Positions 53,440-61,776 are shown, counted from the stretch's first letter. The stretch: DNA of 64,000 nucleotides from Paenibacillus peoriae KCTC 3763 (GCF_000236805.1 NZ_AGFX01000011.1:558001-622000), one strand, 5' to 3'. Numbers and translations: made by a program. Notes: a model not told the origin generated them from the letters alone.

Positions 53440-53984
53440 TGTTCAAGCTACTTATGCGAGGGAAGGATATTGGAGAAAACATTTCCAATACCTTGTCTCT
53501 CCTCATACGAGGGTATACTAATTTAGATTATTGAACTTGATCAGAATATTAATGTATCTAATCTCCCTATATATATTATATAGAAAAGTGGCGAGATTGA
53601 TAAAAAAGTGTTGATATCATTGAGTTTTTGCACATTTGGTTTTGCAAGTTATGGCTCAAATTAGCGTGAAATAGGCTGAAACTTGCAAATCAGATGGCGA
53701 GATTGAGAAGTGTACAAATGAACAATGTGGCGTATGCCATGCTGTAAATGTTAGAACACGACCCGATAAGGGGAATTTTCTAATCGTTACCATTGCATAA
53801 GTAGCAAAAAGATTAATTGAATCAAGTGATTAGATATATATCTAATTTTTTGTGTAAAGATGTGGAGAATAAAAAAATGTGACATACCTTAACGATTTAC
53901 AGCCTTTGCCATATGCTTAAAGTAGGAGCCGTAAAAATAGCAACAGAATTAACACCAATACATATAAAAAGGAGAAAATATGAG
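53440..53984. other. Non-coding stretch with a long hairpin and direct repeats
   Basis: After the helicase-like gene, a large imperfect hairpin lies at about 53450-53512 (arms GGATATTGGA / TCCAATACC inside TATGCGAG / CTCATACG). The 12-mer TGGCGAGATTGA is repeated at about 53589 and 53694. No gene is seen. The combination beside a helicase-like gene suggests a replication or transfer origin, without proof. Confidence 0.45.
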
Positions 53985-54275
53985 ATGAATAAATTCAATG
54001 AGGTTTTTGATAATGCTGAAAAAGTGATTGAAAAGGGTGTCAATTTGATGTGCAGTTCTCATTTTAAGACAAAGAAGAGCCAGCAGATGATTAGGGAATA
54101 TGTAGAGGAGGTCAAAAATACTATTCAAGCTATGACAAGAGCGCATGTTAGTGATGTTGAAGAAATAACCAATGACACCACTAAAAAGCTAGATTCAATG
54201 CGCTCTAGTCTTGACATGGTTAGTTTAAAAATCAGAGAAATTGAGGGTGTACATTCGCAAACCATTGTTCATTGA
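53985..54275 (+). CDS. Small coiled-coil protein
   Basis: The 96-residue helical protein from ATG 53985 after AAAGGAGAAAATATGAG. It is charged and heptad-like (FDNAEKVIEKGVNLM; IREYVEEVKNTIQAMTRAHV; KLDSMRSSLDMVSLKIREIE). An upstream ATG gives a longer frame but no ribosome site. Function unknown. Confidence 0.55.
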   Translation: MNKFNEVFDNAEKVIEKGVNLMCSSHFKTKKSQQMIREYVEEVKNTIQAMTRAHVSDVEEITNDTTKKLDSMRSSLDMVSLKIREIEGVHSQTIVH

Positions 54276-54396
54276 GCGAAGTAGCTTGAAAGGAGGCGAT
54301 CGAGCGTATGGTTGCGTGTCGAATTGGAACGTGAAAGAGAACAAATAAAATTGGCATTTTACAGTACGGAATTATAAAAAATTGGAGGCTAGAAAT

Positions 54397-54501
54397 TTGA
54401 GTAAGCAAACAACTTTACAAGACCTTATAAACGAATATGCTATTGTGGCAGGTCAATTGAGTACAGATGGAATACATATTGAGGGGGACACATTTCAATG
54501 A
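54397..54501 (+). CDS. Possible small protein upstream of the zinc-ribbon pseudogene
   Basis: TTG 54397 after TTGGAGGCTAGAAAT opens 34 codons (SKQTTLQDLINEYAIVAGQL). Its stop overlaps the start of the next gene as ATGA, so the two would be translationally coupled. Not recognised. Confidence 0.45.
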   Translation: MSKQTTLQDLINEYAIVAGQLSTDGIHIEGDTFQ

Positions 54502-55058
54502 AGTACTGTAAAAAATGTAATATTGAATATGAGGAAAACCTTATGTATTGTGGTTAATAATTTCGTTCCACAAGATACGAATAATAAAGCATTTAAACCT
54601 TTGACAGTGTTAATCTTGACTTCTGTTGTACTGATTTGTGCTACACTGATCTATTTTATTAATACAAGTTACTTCACACCAGAAGCGAAGGCAAAAACTG
54701 TTGTGATAACTATCTAGAAGCAATTATGAATGGTGATATGACAGGTGATTATAAAAAAACTAATGTTGATGATTTTATAAATGTTTTGGATTACAAATTT
54801 TTGCGTGTGGTGGATAAGTGGGAAGAACCTAATGGGTTAATTGTAGATGAAGATATGTACAAAATGTATCAAGAAAAGGAATTTACATCTTTTAGGGAAT
54901 GGAAAGAGAGCCTGAAACGTCAATTTACTGATTTGAATGTAGTTTCAGAGAGTGAACAGGATATGGTAATGAAATCAGCAACAGATAAGCATTACAAAAT
55001 TGAATTGCTTTATGATGTTAACGCGACAAACGGACTGGGACTATCAATTTATAAATAA
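54498..55058 (+). pseudogene. Zinc-ribbon membrane protein, broken by two frameshifts
   Basis: Three successive frames make one protein. ATG 54498 encodes MKYCKKCNIEYEENLMYCG (zinc-ribbon cysteines) and stops at 54557. The next frame supplies KAFKPLTVLILTSVVLICAT, a membrane helix, and ends at 54717. The third continues DNYLEAIMNGDMTGDYKKTN to 55058. The breaks are near 54550 and 54700. The full layout (zinc ribbon, one helix, extracytoplasmic domain) is like YvbJ/TcaA-type proteins. Confidence 0.65.
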
Positions 55059-55164
55059 GGTAATTTTTTTTGTTGAGGAAGATGTCTTTGATAATTATAA
55101 GAAATTTTGGTGCATGATAAATGATAAAATTTTTAATTTTAGATCATAGTATTTGTTTATTTTA

Positions 55165-55188
55165 CTGCCTTCGGGCAGTTTTTTTATG
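55165..55188 (+). terminator. Terminator near the right end of the island
   Basis: CTGCC-TTCG-GGCAG followed by TTTTTTT. The flanking 55059-55358 has no gene. Confidence 0.85.
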
Positions 55189-55264
55189 GGGGTATGCTAC
55201 ATTCATAAATTGATTTTTTATAATTGCTATGATATGGTTAAGGCTGTAAAACAAATTAGCCACT

Positions 55265-55278
55265 AAATTACTTGACCA
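55265..55278 (+). repeat. Right terminal inverted motif of the island
   Basis: AAATTACTTGACCA, exact reverse complement of 33139-33152, 81 bp inside the right spo0A tail copy. Confidence 0.7.
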
Positions 55279-55358
55279 TAAACCAACCAATTGATAAAAA
55301 TTGATTGCATATAACTTATGAATATATTATTTTAAATCACCTCAAAAGCCTTGATGCA

Positions 55359-55495
55359 CATGGACACGTGGCAATATCGACAGCATCTCCCACCTGTTCG
55401 GCTACACCATTAATATCTCCAAATCCAAGCCAACTAACAGTGAATTTATTGCGATGGTCGCTGACAAGCTGCGGATTGAGAATAAGGTGTCCTGA
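55359..55495 (+). repeat. Displaced spo0A 3' end, copy 2 (attR)
   Basis: This copy encodes the last 45 residues of Spo0A without change, ending [12 protein letters not shown] and TGA. It has no start and is not attached to the rest of the gene. Its first 76 bp equal the left copy exactly. It is followed by a hairpin terminator like the one after the decayed copy at 56261, so these are complete spo0A gene ends. Confidence 0.88.
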
Positions 55496-55526
55496 CACCG
55501 ATGAACTTCTAAATAGTCGATCAACT

Positions 55527-55578
55527 AATACCACTCTTTATTGGGCCATTCAAGACCAGTAAAGAAGTGGTATTTTTT
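55527..55578 (+). terminator. Displaced spo0A-type terminator 1
   Basis: AATACCACTCTTTA / TAAAGAAGTGGTATT, then TTTTT. The loop (ATTGGGCCATTCA) is shared with the terminator at 56328 (ATTGGGGCATTCA), which marks both as the native spo0A terminator or descendants of one. Confidence 0.85.
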
Positions 55579-55769
55579 ATATAAGCACTAAACAACCTTG
55601 GATGGAAGTGTTTGACAAAACGAAGTGGATAAAAGAATTAAAAAAATGGATAAAAATTTTAAAAAAACATATTAGTCCCTTTTTACTATTGTAAATGGAT
55701 TAGATAAATGTAATACTAGAATGGTAGCTGGCCAGCTCAAATACTATGCCCATAGGAGGCTCGGTTGTT

Positions 55770-56240
55770 GTGAAAAAAATCGCCGCAATTCTATTGTTTA
55801 TGTTTGCAATGTTCTCCACATTTAGCTCTGTAAGTGCAGCCGATGGAACCGTTCCGCTGTATCGTTACTACAACAACACTGAACATTTCTATACTACTGA
55901 TTTTAACGAGTTAGGCAACGGTAGAAGTGGTTATAAACTTGAAGGCATACAAGGTTATATTTTCCCACAACAGCAACCAGACACACTACCGCTATATAGA
56001 TACTATAACGGTACAGATCATTTTTATACCACTAATTTTGATGAGCTAGGCAACGGTAGAAGTGGTTATAAACTTGAAGGCATACAAGGTTACATTTTCT
56101 CACAACAGCAACCAAACTCATTGCCACTATATAGATACTATAACGGTACAGATCACTTCTATACCACTGATTTTAACGAGCTTGGTAATGGAAGATCCGG
56201 TTATTCTTTAGAAGGCATAGCAGGGTATATTCCGAATTAA
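55770..56240 (+). CDS. Secreted protein of three DUF5648-type repeats
   Basis: The 156-residue protein from GTG 55770 after AGGAGGCTCGGTT has a signal peptide (about 1-25) and then three 45-residue repeats. Each repeat contains PLYRYYNGTDHFYTT and ELGNGRSGYKLEGIQGYI, spaced by a Gln/Pro linker. The 135-bp repeat units are nearly identical in DNA. DUF5648 repeats occur in secreted or lectin-like proteins. The gene lies between two displaced spo0A tails, so it is cargo of an older insertion. Confidence 0.8.
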   Translation: MKKIAAILLFMFAMFSTFSSVSAADGTVPLYRYYNNTEHFYTTDFNELGNGRSGYKLEGIQGYIFPQQQPDTLPLYRYYNGTDHFYTTNFDELGNGRSGYKLEGIQGYIFSQQQPNSLPLYRYYNGTDHFYTTDFNELGNGRSGYSLEGIAGYIPN

Positions 56241-56260
56241 AACGCTCACCTTAGAAATCG

Positions 56261-56310
56261 ATAGTTCATCGCAGTGATGGCTGATAAACTGCAGATTGTA
56301 AGTAAGGTGA
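56261..56310 (+). repeat. Decayed spo0A tail, copy 3
   Basis: About 50 bp match the end of spo0A (GTTCATCGC, GATGGCTGATAAACTGCAGATTG, AAGGTG) with substitutions and an indel that break the reading frame. It lies directly upstream of a spo0A-type terminator. Confidence 0.65.
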
Positions 56311-56327
56311 AGCATAACAATTCAGCT

Positions 56328-56382
56328 AATACCGCTGATCTATTGGGGCATTCATGACTAATAGATCAGCGGTATTTTTTTA
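56328..56382 (+). terminator. Displaced spo0A-type terminator 2
   Basis: A perfect 17-bp stem, AATACCGCTGATCTATT / AATAGATCAGCGGTATT, followed by seven T. The loop is similar to that of the terminator at 55527. Confidence 0.9.
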
Positions 56383-56478
56383 TGAACGATTTTAAATTTC
56401 AATTGGATAATTTCATGCTTTACTGTTCGCCTAGGAAGCTTGTACGTAAATTGTAGCCAGCTACGAATGGATCTTAAA
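56382..56478 (+). pseudogene. N-terminal relic of a second spo0A-site integrase
   Basis: ATG 56382 encodes MNDFKFQLDNFMLYCSPRKL and stops; the shifted frame gives ASYEWILN. This lines up with the start of integrase 1 (FSKITFQIENFMLYCTSRNL, then ASYEQTLK). Everything beyond about 40 codons is deleted. It shows that a related element once occupied this site. Confidence 0.7.
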
Positions 56479-56558
56479 TTCAGAATATAAAGATACATTA
56501 CATATGAATTTCTATATCACTAAAACGATGTATACCTACTGGCCAAAGCATTGATGCA

Positions 56559-56695
56559 CATGAACCCGTGGCAATATCGACAGCATATCTCAACTGTTCG
56601 GTTACACCATTAACATCAGCAAATCCAAGCCAACCAACTCAGAGTTCATCGCGATGGTCGCTGACAAGCTGCGGATTGAGAATAAGGTGTCCTGA
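56559..56695 (+). repeat. Displaced spo0A 3' end, copy 4 (outermost)
   Basis: This copy encodes the last 44 residues of Spo0A with one change (His to Gln in ISQLFGYTI) and several synonymous differences. As in copy 2, the bases just before it are TTGATGCACATG. Being furthest from the gene and next to unrelated chromosomal genes, it may be the original chromosomal tail. Confidence 0.85.
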
Positions 56696-56758
56696 AAGGG
56701 CTAAAAGCATGAAGAGAATAAGAAACGCTGTGCCCGAAAATCGTAGCATAACAATAAA

Positions 56759-56798
56759 AACCAGCCCGACACTTTTGTGTTGGACTGGTTTTTTGTTT
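56759..56798. terminator. Bidirectional terminator at the island/chromosome junction
   Basis: AACCAG.CC.ACAC / GTGT.GG.CTGGTT followed by TTTTTTG. It can also terminate the minus-strand SDR gene. Confidence 0.75.
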
Positions 56799-56811
56799 AA
56801 CTATTCACTCT

Positions 56812-57570
56812 TTAGTAAGCGGACCAACCAGCATCAGCCGTAATAACAGTTCCATTTACAAAGCTGGAATCATCTGATGCGAGGAAGAGAGCAACCTTTG
56901 CGATTTCTTCGGCCTCCCCGGCCCTAGGAGTCAGGTTTTGCCCAGCCATTGCTCTTTCCATACCAAATGCATTGGGTTCGTTAATGGAAGCTGCAATATT
57001 GGTGATTACAGCGCCGGGAGCAATCGCATTACACCGTACACCTTTATTAGCATATTGGAACCCTACATTTTTAGTTAGGCCGACAACAGCATGTTTTGCT
57101 GCGGTATAAGCTGCTCCTGCTCGAGAGCCTTGCAACCCTCCCAGGGAAGCGATGTTAATAATGACCCCAGCACCTTTGTCAGTAAAAATAGGAAGAGCTT
57201 TTCGAATGGCACGCATAGGTCCAGTGCTGTTAATGGCAAATACGCGTTCCCAGAGCTCATCCGTCAAATCAGCAGCCGGAACAAAATTATCCATGATCCC
57301 TGCATTGTTAACTAAAATATCTAACGTTCCATACGTGCTTACAGCGGTATCTATTAGATTTTGAATATCCGCTTCTTTGGAAACGTTCGCTACAATAGCA
57401 ATAGCAGTTCCGCCATGTGATTCAATCTCTGCTACGGTTGAGTTAGCCGCATCTAAATGGATATCAGATACAACCACTTTGGCCCCTTCTTTAGCGTACA
57501 AAATGGCTATTTCCTTGCCCATCCCAGAGGCAGCTCCGGTGACTACTGCAACTTTACCTTGAAGTTTCAT
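56812..57570 (-). CDS. Short-chain dehydrogenase/reductase
   Basis: The 252-residue classical SDR has the cofactor loop TGAASGMG (about 12), NNAG (about 88), a catalytic Ser in INIASLGG, YTAAK (about 155), and the C-terminal NGTVITADAGWSAY. It reduces or oxidises a hydroxyl/keto substrate with NAD(P). The substrate is not predictable. It is divergent from a TetR-family gene that probably controls it. Confidence 0.9.
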   Translation of the reverse strand: MKLQGKVAVVTGAASGMGKEIAILYAKEGAKVVVSDIHLDAANSTVAEIESHGGTAIAIVANVSKEADIQNLIDTAVSTYGTLDILVNNAGIMDNFVPAADLTDELWERVFAINSTGPMRAIRKALPIFTDKGAGVIINIASLGGLQGSRAGAAYTAAKHAVVGLTKNVGFQYANKGVRCNAIAPGAVITNIAASINEPNAFGMERAMAGQNLTPRAGEAEEIAKVALFLASDDSSFVNGTVITADAGWSAY

Positions 57571-57604
57571 GATGATCCCTCCGCATGTTCAGTTATATGC
57601 AATG

Positions 57605-57634
57605 TACTTTATCGAACACCTGTTTACTAAAGTA
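57605..57634. promoter_or_regulatory. Candidate TetR-family operator
   Basis: TACTTTA (57605-57611) and TAAAGTA (57628-57634) form a perfect inverted repeat with a 16-bp gap, midway between the divergent SDR and TetR genes. Confidence 0.5.
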
Positions 57635-57765
57635 TAATTCCCTTCTTTTTATAGTATAATCAAAGAAATAAATAAACCACAATCAGCAAACAAGCAGCAA
57701 TTTGTTGCTTTTTGAACAGCATTTCTATCATCTGTATATAAAATTTAAAATAACGGCGGTGCAGC

Positions 57766-58371
57766 ATGATTGATCCAACATTAGTTCAGGATAAACGAAT
57801 TCGAAGAACGAAAAAACTATTGAGGGAATCTTTAGTGTGCCTTTTAAAAGAAAAAGAATTAAAGGATATAACCATAACGGATATCGTCCAGCGAGCAGAC
57901 ATCAATAGGGGGACATTTTACAAGCATTATCAGTACAAGGAGGACCTGTTGGGAGAGGTCATTGATGAGGTTCTACTGGATTTAGCTGATTCCTATCGGG
58001 AACCTTACCGTCAGGTTGAAACTTTTGTAGTGGGAGACATGGTGGCTTCCACAATTAAAATTTTCGAGCACATTGCGCAGTATGCAAATTTTTATGAAAT
58101 TGTGTTGAAAACAGATATGCTTCCGGGAGTCCAGACAAAGATTTGCAATGAGCTCAAAAAACTTCCAATACAGGATCTTATAAATACACAGGAGAATAAT
58201 CACATAAATCAGGAGCTTCAGTCTAGTTATTATGCTTATGCTATTCTGGGGATGATCATAGAGTGGGTAAATGGAGAATTTCAGCACTCTCCTCGCTATA
58301 TGGCGGAACAATTGTTGGAGATCGTGAAATATAATAGCCTCAACACAGTTTACAAAATTAACCGAAATTAG
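57766..58371 (+). CDS. TetR/AcrR family transcriptional regulator
   Basis: The 201-residue protein has an N-terminal HTH (about 10-55, IRRTKKLLRESLVCLLKEKE and ITITDIVQRADINRGTFYKH) and a helical ligand-binding domain. The C-terminal part resembles the TetR_C_33/DUF-type seen in dihydroxyacetone regulators. It most likely represses the divergent SDR gene and itself. ATG start after CGGCGGTGCAGC. Confidence 0.88.
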   Translation: MIDPTLVQDKRIRRTKKLLRESLVCLLKEKELKDITITDIVQRADINRGTFYKHYQYKEDLLGEVIDEVLLDLADSYREPYRQVETFVVGDMVASTIKIFEHIAQYANFYEIVLKTDMLPGVQTKICNELKKLPIQDLINTQENNHINQELQSSYYAYAILGMIIEWVNGEFQHSPRYMAEQLLEIVKYNSLNTVYKINRN

Positions 58372-58448
58372 CTGCACTAACCTGTACAAAGAGATCATTT
58401 CCCTATTGGATACAGTTCTGAAAATCTCTTAAATTTGATATAAACAAT

Positions 58449-58467
58449 TTGTCGATAGTTGTCGATA
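58449..58467 (+). promoter_or_regulatory. Tandem TTGTCGATA upstream of the chemoreceptor gene
   Basis: TTGTCGATA occurs at 58449-58457 and 58459-58467, starting 10 bp (one helical turn) apart and overlapping a TATAAT. The core TGTCGAT differs from the 0A box by one base, so Spo0A or another regulator could bind. Confidence 0.4.
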
Positions 58468-58501
58468 TAATATCTACTACAAGAGATTAAGGAGCGAAAG
58501 T

Positions 58502-60202
58502 ATGAAGTTTAATATCCGAGCAAAATTGTTAGTGGGTTTTCTTTCGGTTATTGCCTTATTGATCGTCATTAGTTTAGTGTCTGTCTCAAAAATGAAAAAC
58601 CTGGGTGACACTTCAATGGAGATCGATAACCGTTGGATGCCGAGTGTGACTATCCTGGGGACGCTAAACGGCGATGTATCAGATGTCGAACGGCTCTCAT
58701 TGAATATTATTGTAGAACGTGACCCGGCGGAAATGGAGAAGGTTCAAGCGGAATACGATAAGGTTTTGAAAAAGGTCGAGAGCGGACGAAAAATCTATGA
58801 AAAATTAATTGCCACTCCAAAAGAACGCGAAATGTACGAGGATTTTTCCAAAAAATATGCATCGTACCTGGAAAAGCTGCCAGAGGTAATTGCAGCAGGC
58901 AAAGCTAACGATTATGTTCAATCCAGCATTCTTCACAAAGAGTCCTATGCGCTTTGGTATAGTGCGAATGATACGATCAATCAGCTTCTCAAGCTGAACT
59001 CAGACGGTTCAAAACAGATTACGCAAAAAGGCGTTGACAACTTTATCTCAGGTAGACAAGTGGTCATCATTTTGAGTGTTGCGGCCGTTGTGGTGGCACT
59101 GATTATGGCATTCATCATCGCCCAAGTTATTTCCAGACCCATTTTGCGAATCAGTCGTGCTGCTGAAAGCATTGCGTCGGGCGATCTTACTGATGAAGCT
59201 ATAATTGTAAAGGGTAAGGATGAGATCAGCACGTTGGCCCATTCCTTTAATACGATGGTCGGAAACCTTCGTCAATTGATTCAGTCCGTTAGCAACACGA
59301 CTGGGCTGGTAACCACATCGTCAGAGGAATTGACAGCCAGCGCAGAGCAAAATAGCCAAGCTTCTGCACAAATAACCGAAACGGTACAAGAAGTGGCTAC
59401 AGGAACGGGCAACCAGGTGGATATGGTGACCAAATCGTCCCAGGCTATCGAGGAAATGTCCATCGGTGTAGAACAAATTGCCATCCGTGCGCAAAATGTA
59501 TTTGCATCAGCGCAGGATGCGGCTCATAAATCGGCTGAAGGCAACCAGATGATTCAGCAGGCTGTTACACAGATGAATGCTGTGAATGACTCCATGAATA
59601 GCTTGGCAGGTCTGATGGCTGGATTGGGAGAACGTTCAGATGAAATTGGCAAAATTATTGATGTCATTACCAATATTTCAAGTCAGACCAACCTTCTGGC
59701 TCTGAACGCTGCCATTGAAGCGGCACGCGCAGGAGAACACGGTCGCGGATTCGCTGTAGTCGCAGGCGAGGTGCGCAAGCTGGCCGAACAATCTGCTCAT
59801 TCAGCCCAACAAATTACAGAGCTTGTGGGCTTGATTCAAAAGGATACCGCACAAGCGATTGAGGCGGTAGCTGCCAATGGGCAAGATGTCATGACAGGTC
59901 GGGAAGTCGTGCAAAATGCAGGTGCATCCTTTGAATTGATTCAAGAAACCGTGAATAAAGTGGCAAGCGAAATAGAAGAGGTATCTGCTGGTTCGGAGCA
60001 AATGTCTGCAAGTACCGATGAGATTGTTGGTTTTGTCAAGCAAATTTCGGCAATTGCCGAGGAAGCTGCAGCTGGTACACAGCACGTGTCTGCTGCAACT
60101 CAAGAGCAGCTAGCCTCGATGGAGGAAATTGCCTCATCTGCGAGAAACCTGTCTACGATGGCAGAGGATCTGCAAGGGCAAATCGGTAAATTCAAAGTAT
60201 AA
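58502..60202 (+). CDS. Methyl-accepting chemotaxis protein
   Basis: The 566-residue protein has a membrane helix at 9-29, a four-helix-bundle extracellular sensor (about 30-185), a second helix (about 190-210, [20 protein letters not shown]), a HAMP domain (about 212-265), and a long signalling coiled coil. The coiled coil has the conserved hairpin tip [20 protein letters not shown] followed by [20 protein letters not shown]. It signals to CheA/CheW to control flagellar rotation. Ligand unknown. AAGGAGCGAAAGT precedes the ATG; a terminator follows. Confidence 0.95.
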   Translation: MKFNIRAKLLVGFLSVIALLIVISLVSVSKMKNLGDTSMEIDNRWMPSVTILGTLNGDVSDVERLSLNIIVERDPAEMEKVQAEYDKVLKKVESGRKIYEKLIATPKEREMYEDFSKKYASYLEKLPEVIAAGKANDYVQSSILHKESYALWYSANDTINQLLKLNSDGSKQITQKGVDNFISGRQVVIILSVAAVVVALIMAFIIAQVISRPILRISRAAESIASGDLTDEAIIVKGKDEISTLAHSFNTMVGNLRQLIQSVSNTTGLVTTSSEELTASAEQNSQASAQITETVQEVATGTGNQVDMVTKSSQAIEEMSIGVEQIAIRAQNVFASAQDAAHKSAEGNQMIQQAVTQMNAVNDSMNSLAGLMAGLGERSDEIGKIIDVITNISSQTNLLALNAAIEAARAGEHGRGFAVVAGEVRKLAEQSAHSAQQITELVGLIQKDTAQAIEAVAANGQDVMTGREVVQNAGASFELIQETVNKVASEIEEVSAGSEQMSASTDEIVGFVKQISAIAEEAAAGTQHVSAATQEQLASMEEIASSARNLSTMAEDLQGQIGKFKV

Positions 60203-60221
60203 TTCTTAGCTTCAGGGGAAA

Positions 60222-60247
60222 GCCGCTCTATTGTAGAGCGGTTTTTT
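60222..60247 (+). terminator. Terminator of the chemoreceptor gene
   Basis: CCGCTCTA-TTG-TAGAGCGG followed by TTTTTT. Confidence 0.9.
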
Positions 60248-60361
60248 CTGCCATATCCCCCTTTTCCTTAATATGGTGATTGTGTTCACTCAATGGTATA
60301 ATGATAAATAATACTGTGGGCTGGAGTATGATCATAAGCGAAACGAAGGCGGGATGAGAAC

Positions 60362-60772
60362 ATGTGGAATAGCCTAACTTGGGTGGTCATCGGCGTATTG
60401 GTGGTGGCGTTGGGATGGATTGTTATGACATGGCGTGGTCGCAGCAGTAAAAAACAACTGAACGAACAGCGAGGCAGCAATGTCGTTGAATTTCGCTCTC
60501 GTAAGCCTGGCCGACAGTCCCGCGTTGGGAACGCATCCAAGTTTAAGGTATCCTCTTCCTCTGGCTCTAGCACGACGACAGAAGCCACAGGCAGGCAGGC
60601 CCAATCTGGGTTTGGGCTGTCTGATCCTATACAGCACAGGGGTAAGCAAAAATGCTCCTTTTGTAGAAAAGAAGACAAATTAATCTTTTATGCTGACGAT
60701 AACGGTTCCCTCTACGGGGCATGCAAGGAGTGCAGGGTTAAGGCAGAAAGACAGGATATGTTGCCACTTTAG
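60362..60772 (+). CDS. Membrane-anchored protein with two CxxC pairs
   Basis: The 136-residue protein has one N-terminal membrane helix (about 5-24, LTWVVIGVLVVALGWIVMTW), a basic/Ser-rich linker, and a C-terminal zinc-finger-like module (CSFCRKEDKLIFYADDNGSL and GACKECRVKAE). The two CxxC pairs, 25 residues apart, should bind one zinc. Not recognised beyond that. It is convergent with spo0M across a shared terminator. Confidence 0.7.
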   Translation: MWNSLTWVVIGVLVVALGWIVMTWRGRSSKKQLNEQRGSNVVEFRSRKPGRQSRVGNASKFKVSSSSGSSTTTEATGRQAQSGFGLSDPIQHRGKQKCSFCRKEDKLIFYADDNGSLYGACKECRVKAERQDMLPL

Positions 60773-60807
60773 TCTATACAGATGTCGACAACCAAAAATA
60801 TAGTTAA

Positions 60808-60843
60808 AAATCCCCAACCTGTAGTTAACGGTGGGGATTTTTT
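60808..60843. terminator. Bidirectional terminator
   Basis: AAATCCCCAACC / GGTGGGGATTT with A- and T-rich flanks, between convergent genes. Confidence 0.85.
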
Positions 60844-60862
60844 AGGATTGCATTCGCTTTTT

Positions 60863-61639
60863 TTAGCGAAGCTGTCTGTCGATCAATTCCTCCAGCGCAT
60901 CCGCAATGTGATCTGGTCCATAGGATAGTTCTTCCCGGCTTAAGCTCAACCAGGCGTGACGCTCGTCCATATCAAAGGCAATCTCCAGCCAGCCGGACAA
61001 TCCTCTGCCTCTACGGTCTACTTCGACAAGCACATGCACGCCTTCAGGTTCCAACTGCATAATCAGCTCCAGCTCTTCGAGATCGCGTGCATATTCCGGT
61101 CCAGGCGCAAATTCAAATTCCTGCACGTACGGAACACCGCGTCCCAGCTTGGGATGGCGTTCGCAGGTGGAGGAGCGGAATCGGAAGCCGAGCAGGTGAA
61201 CCGCTTCAAATACCGTACTCATATAGGGATGCGGCTCGATTTTGAGTGAGTCACGGTCAGTCGGGTCCAAAGCCATGCCGATATCTAATGCCGTTTCCAG
61301 CCACACAGGCTGCTTGGCATGAGTGACAGGGGTTTCTAGCGGAAGCAGGAAGGAAAAGGGGATTTCAAGCTCCTGTCCTTGCTTTAAATGAAAGCCGTCA
61401 GACACCTTGATCCGTGCGATACAGCAGGTGGTGGTGTTTTTTTTATCATCGTGCTCTACGATATATTCTGTTTTGAGCTCGATGTCGATTTTGCCGATTT
61501 CCTGATCAATTTTACCGCCTTTGATACGCATGATGCCACTGAGCTCTTCTCCTGGCACGTATACGGCTTGATCCACCAATGTATCGACCTTGGCTGATCC
61601 GATTCCTGCGCTTGCTAAGATTTTGTTGAAAAAACTCAT
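60863..61639 (-). CDS. spo0M: Sporulation-control protein Spo0M
   Basis: The 258-residue arrestin-like protein starts MSFFNKILASAGIGSAKVDT and has an N-terminal arrestin-like domain (VYVPGEELSGIMRIKGGKID) and a C-terminal segment with RDLEELELIMQLEPEG and MDERHAWLSLSREELSYGPD. In Bacillus, Spo0M affects sporulation and cell shape under sigma-W or sigma-H control. The start at 61639 follows GGGGGGCGTGCTT; a longer frame starts at 61669 without a better ribosome site. Confidence 0.92.
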   Translation of the reverse strand: MSFFNKILASAGIGSAKVDTLVDQAVYVPGEELSGIMRIKGGKIDQEIGKIDIELKTEYIVEHDDKKNTTTCCIARIKVSDGFHLKQGQELEIPFSFLLPLETPVTHAKQPVWLETALDIGMALDPTDRDSLKIEPHPYMSTVFEAVHLLGFRFRSSTCERHPKLGRGVPYVQEFEFAPGPEYARDLEELELIMQLEPEGVHVLVEVDRRGRGLSGWLEIAFDMDERHAWLSLSREELSYGPDHIADALEELIDRQLR

Positions 61640-61776
61640 AAGCACGCCCCCCGATAATCTCATGGTCATGTATACAAACGATAAACTAGAAGCTTGTACA
61701 GCTTAACCGGATATACGGGCTGGTGGCTCCATTCGTTCCAAAAAAATGCAAGAAAAAAGTCATGGGTGATCGCGTG

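Larger units (their letters stand above)
32879..55495. mobile_element. Integrative genomic island at the spo0A 3' end (about 22.5 kb)
   Basis: The boundaries are set by the direct repeat of the spo0A tail at both ends. Support comes from a 14-bp inverted sequence just inside each end (33139-33152 and 55265-55278), an integrase gene 161 bp inside the left end, and a clear drop to AT-rich composition. Cargo comprises anti-phage-like genes, peptide-signalling modules, a T7SS-type toxin and a helicase-like ATPase. No relaxase, coupling protein or virion gene is visible, so it may be mobilised by others, replicate by its own helicase gene, or be immobile. A second integrase at 43416 could mark a nested element whose ends I could not find. 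Confidence 0.82.

Noticed and set aside
54300-54378. Small gene after AAAGGAGGCGATCG at 54290
   Set aside because: An open frame (Leu/Glu/Arg-rich, about 23 codons) follows, but no start codon has correct spacing to the ribosome site.
33177-55358. Island as a complete ICE or prophage
   Set aside because: No relaxase, type IV secretion, portal, terminase large subunit or capsid genes were seen; only integrases and a helicase-like ATPase.
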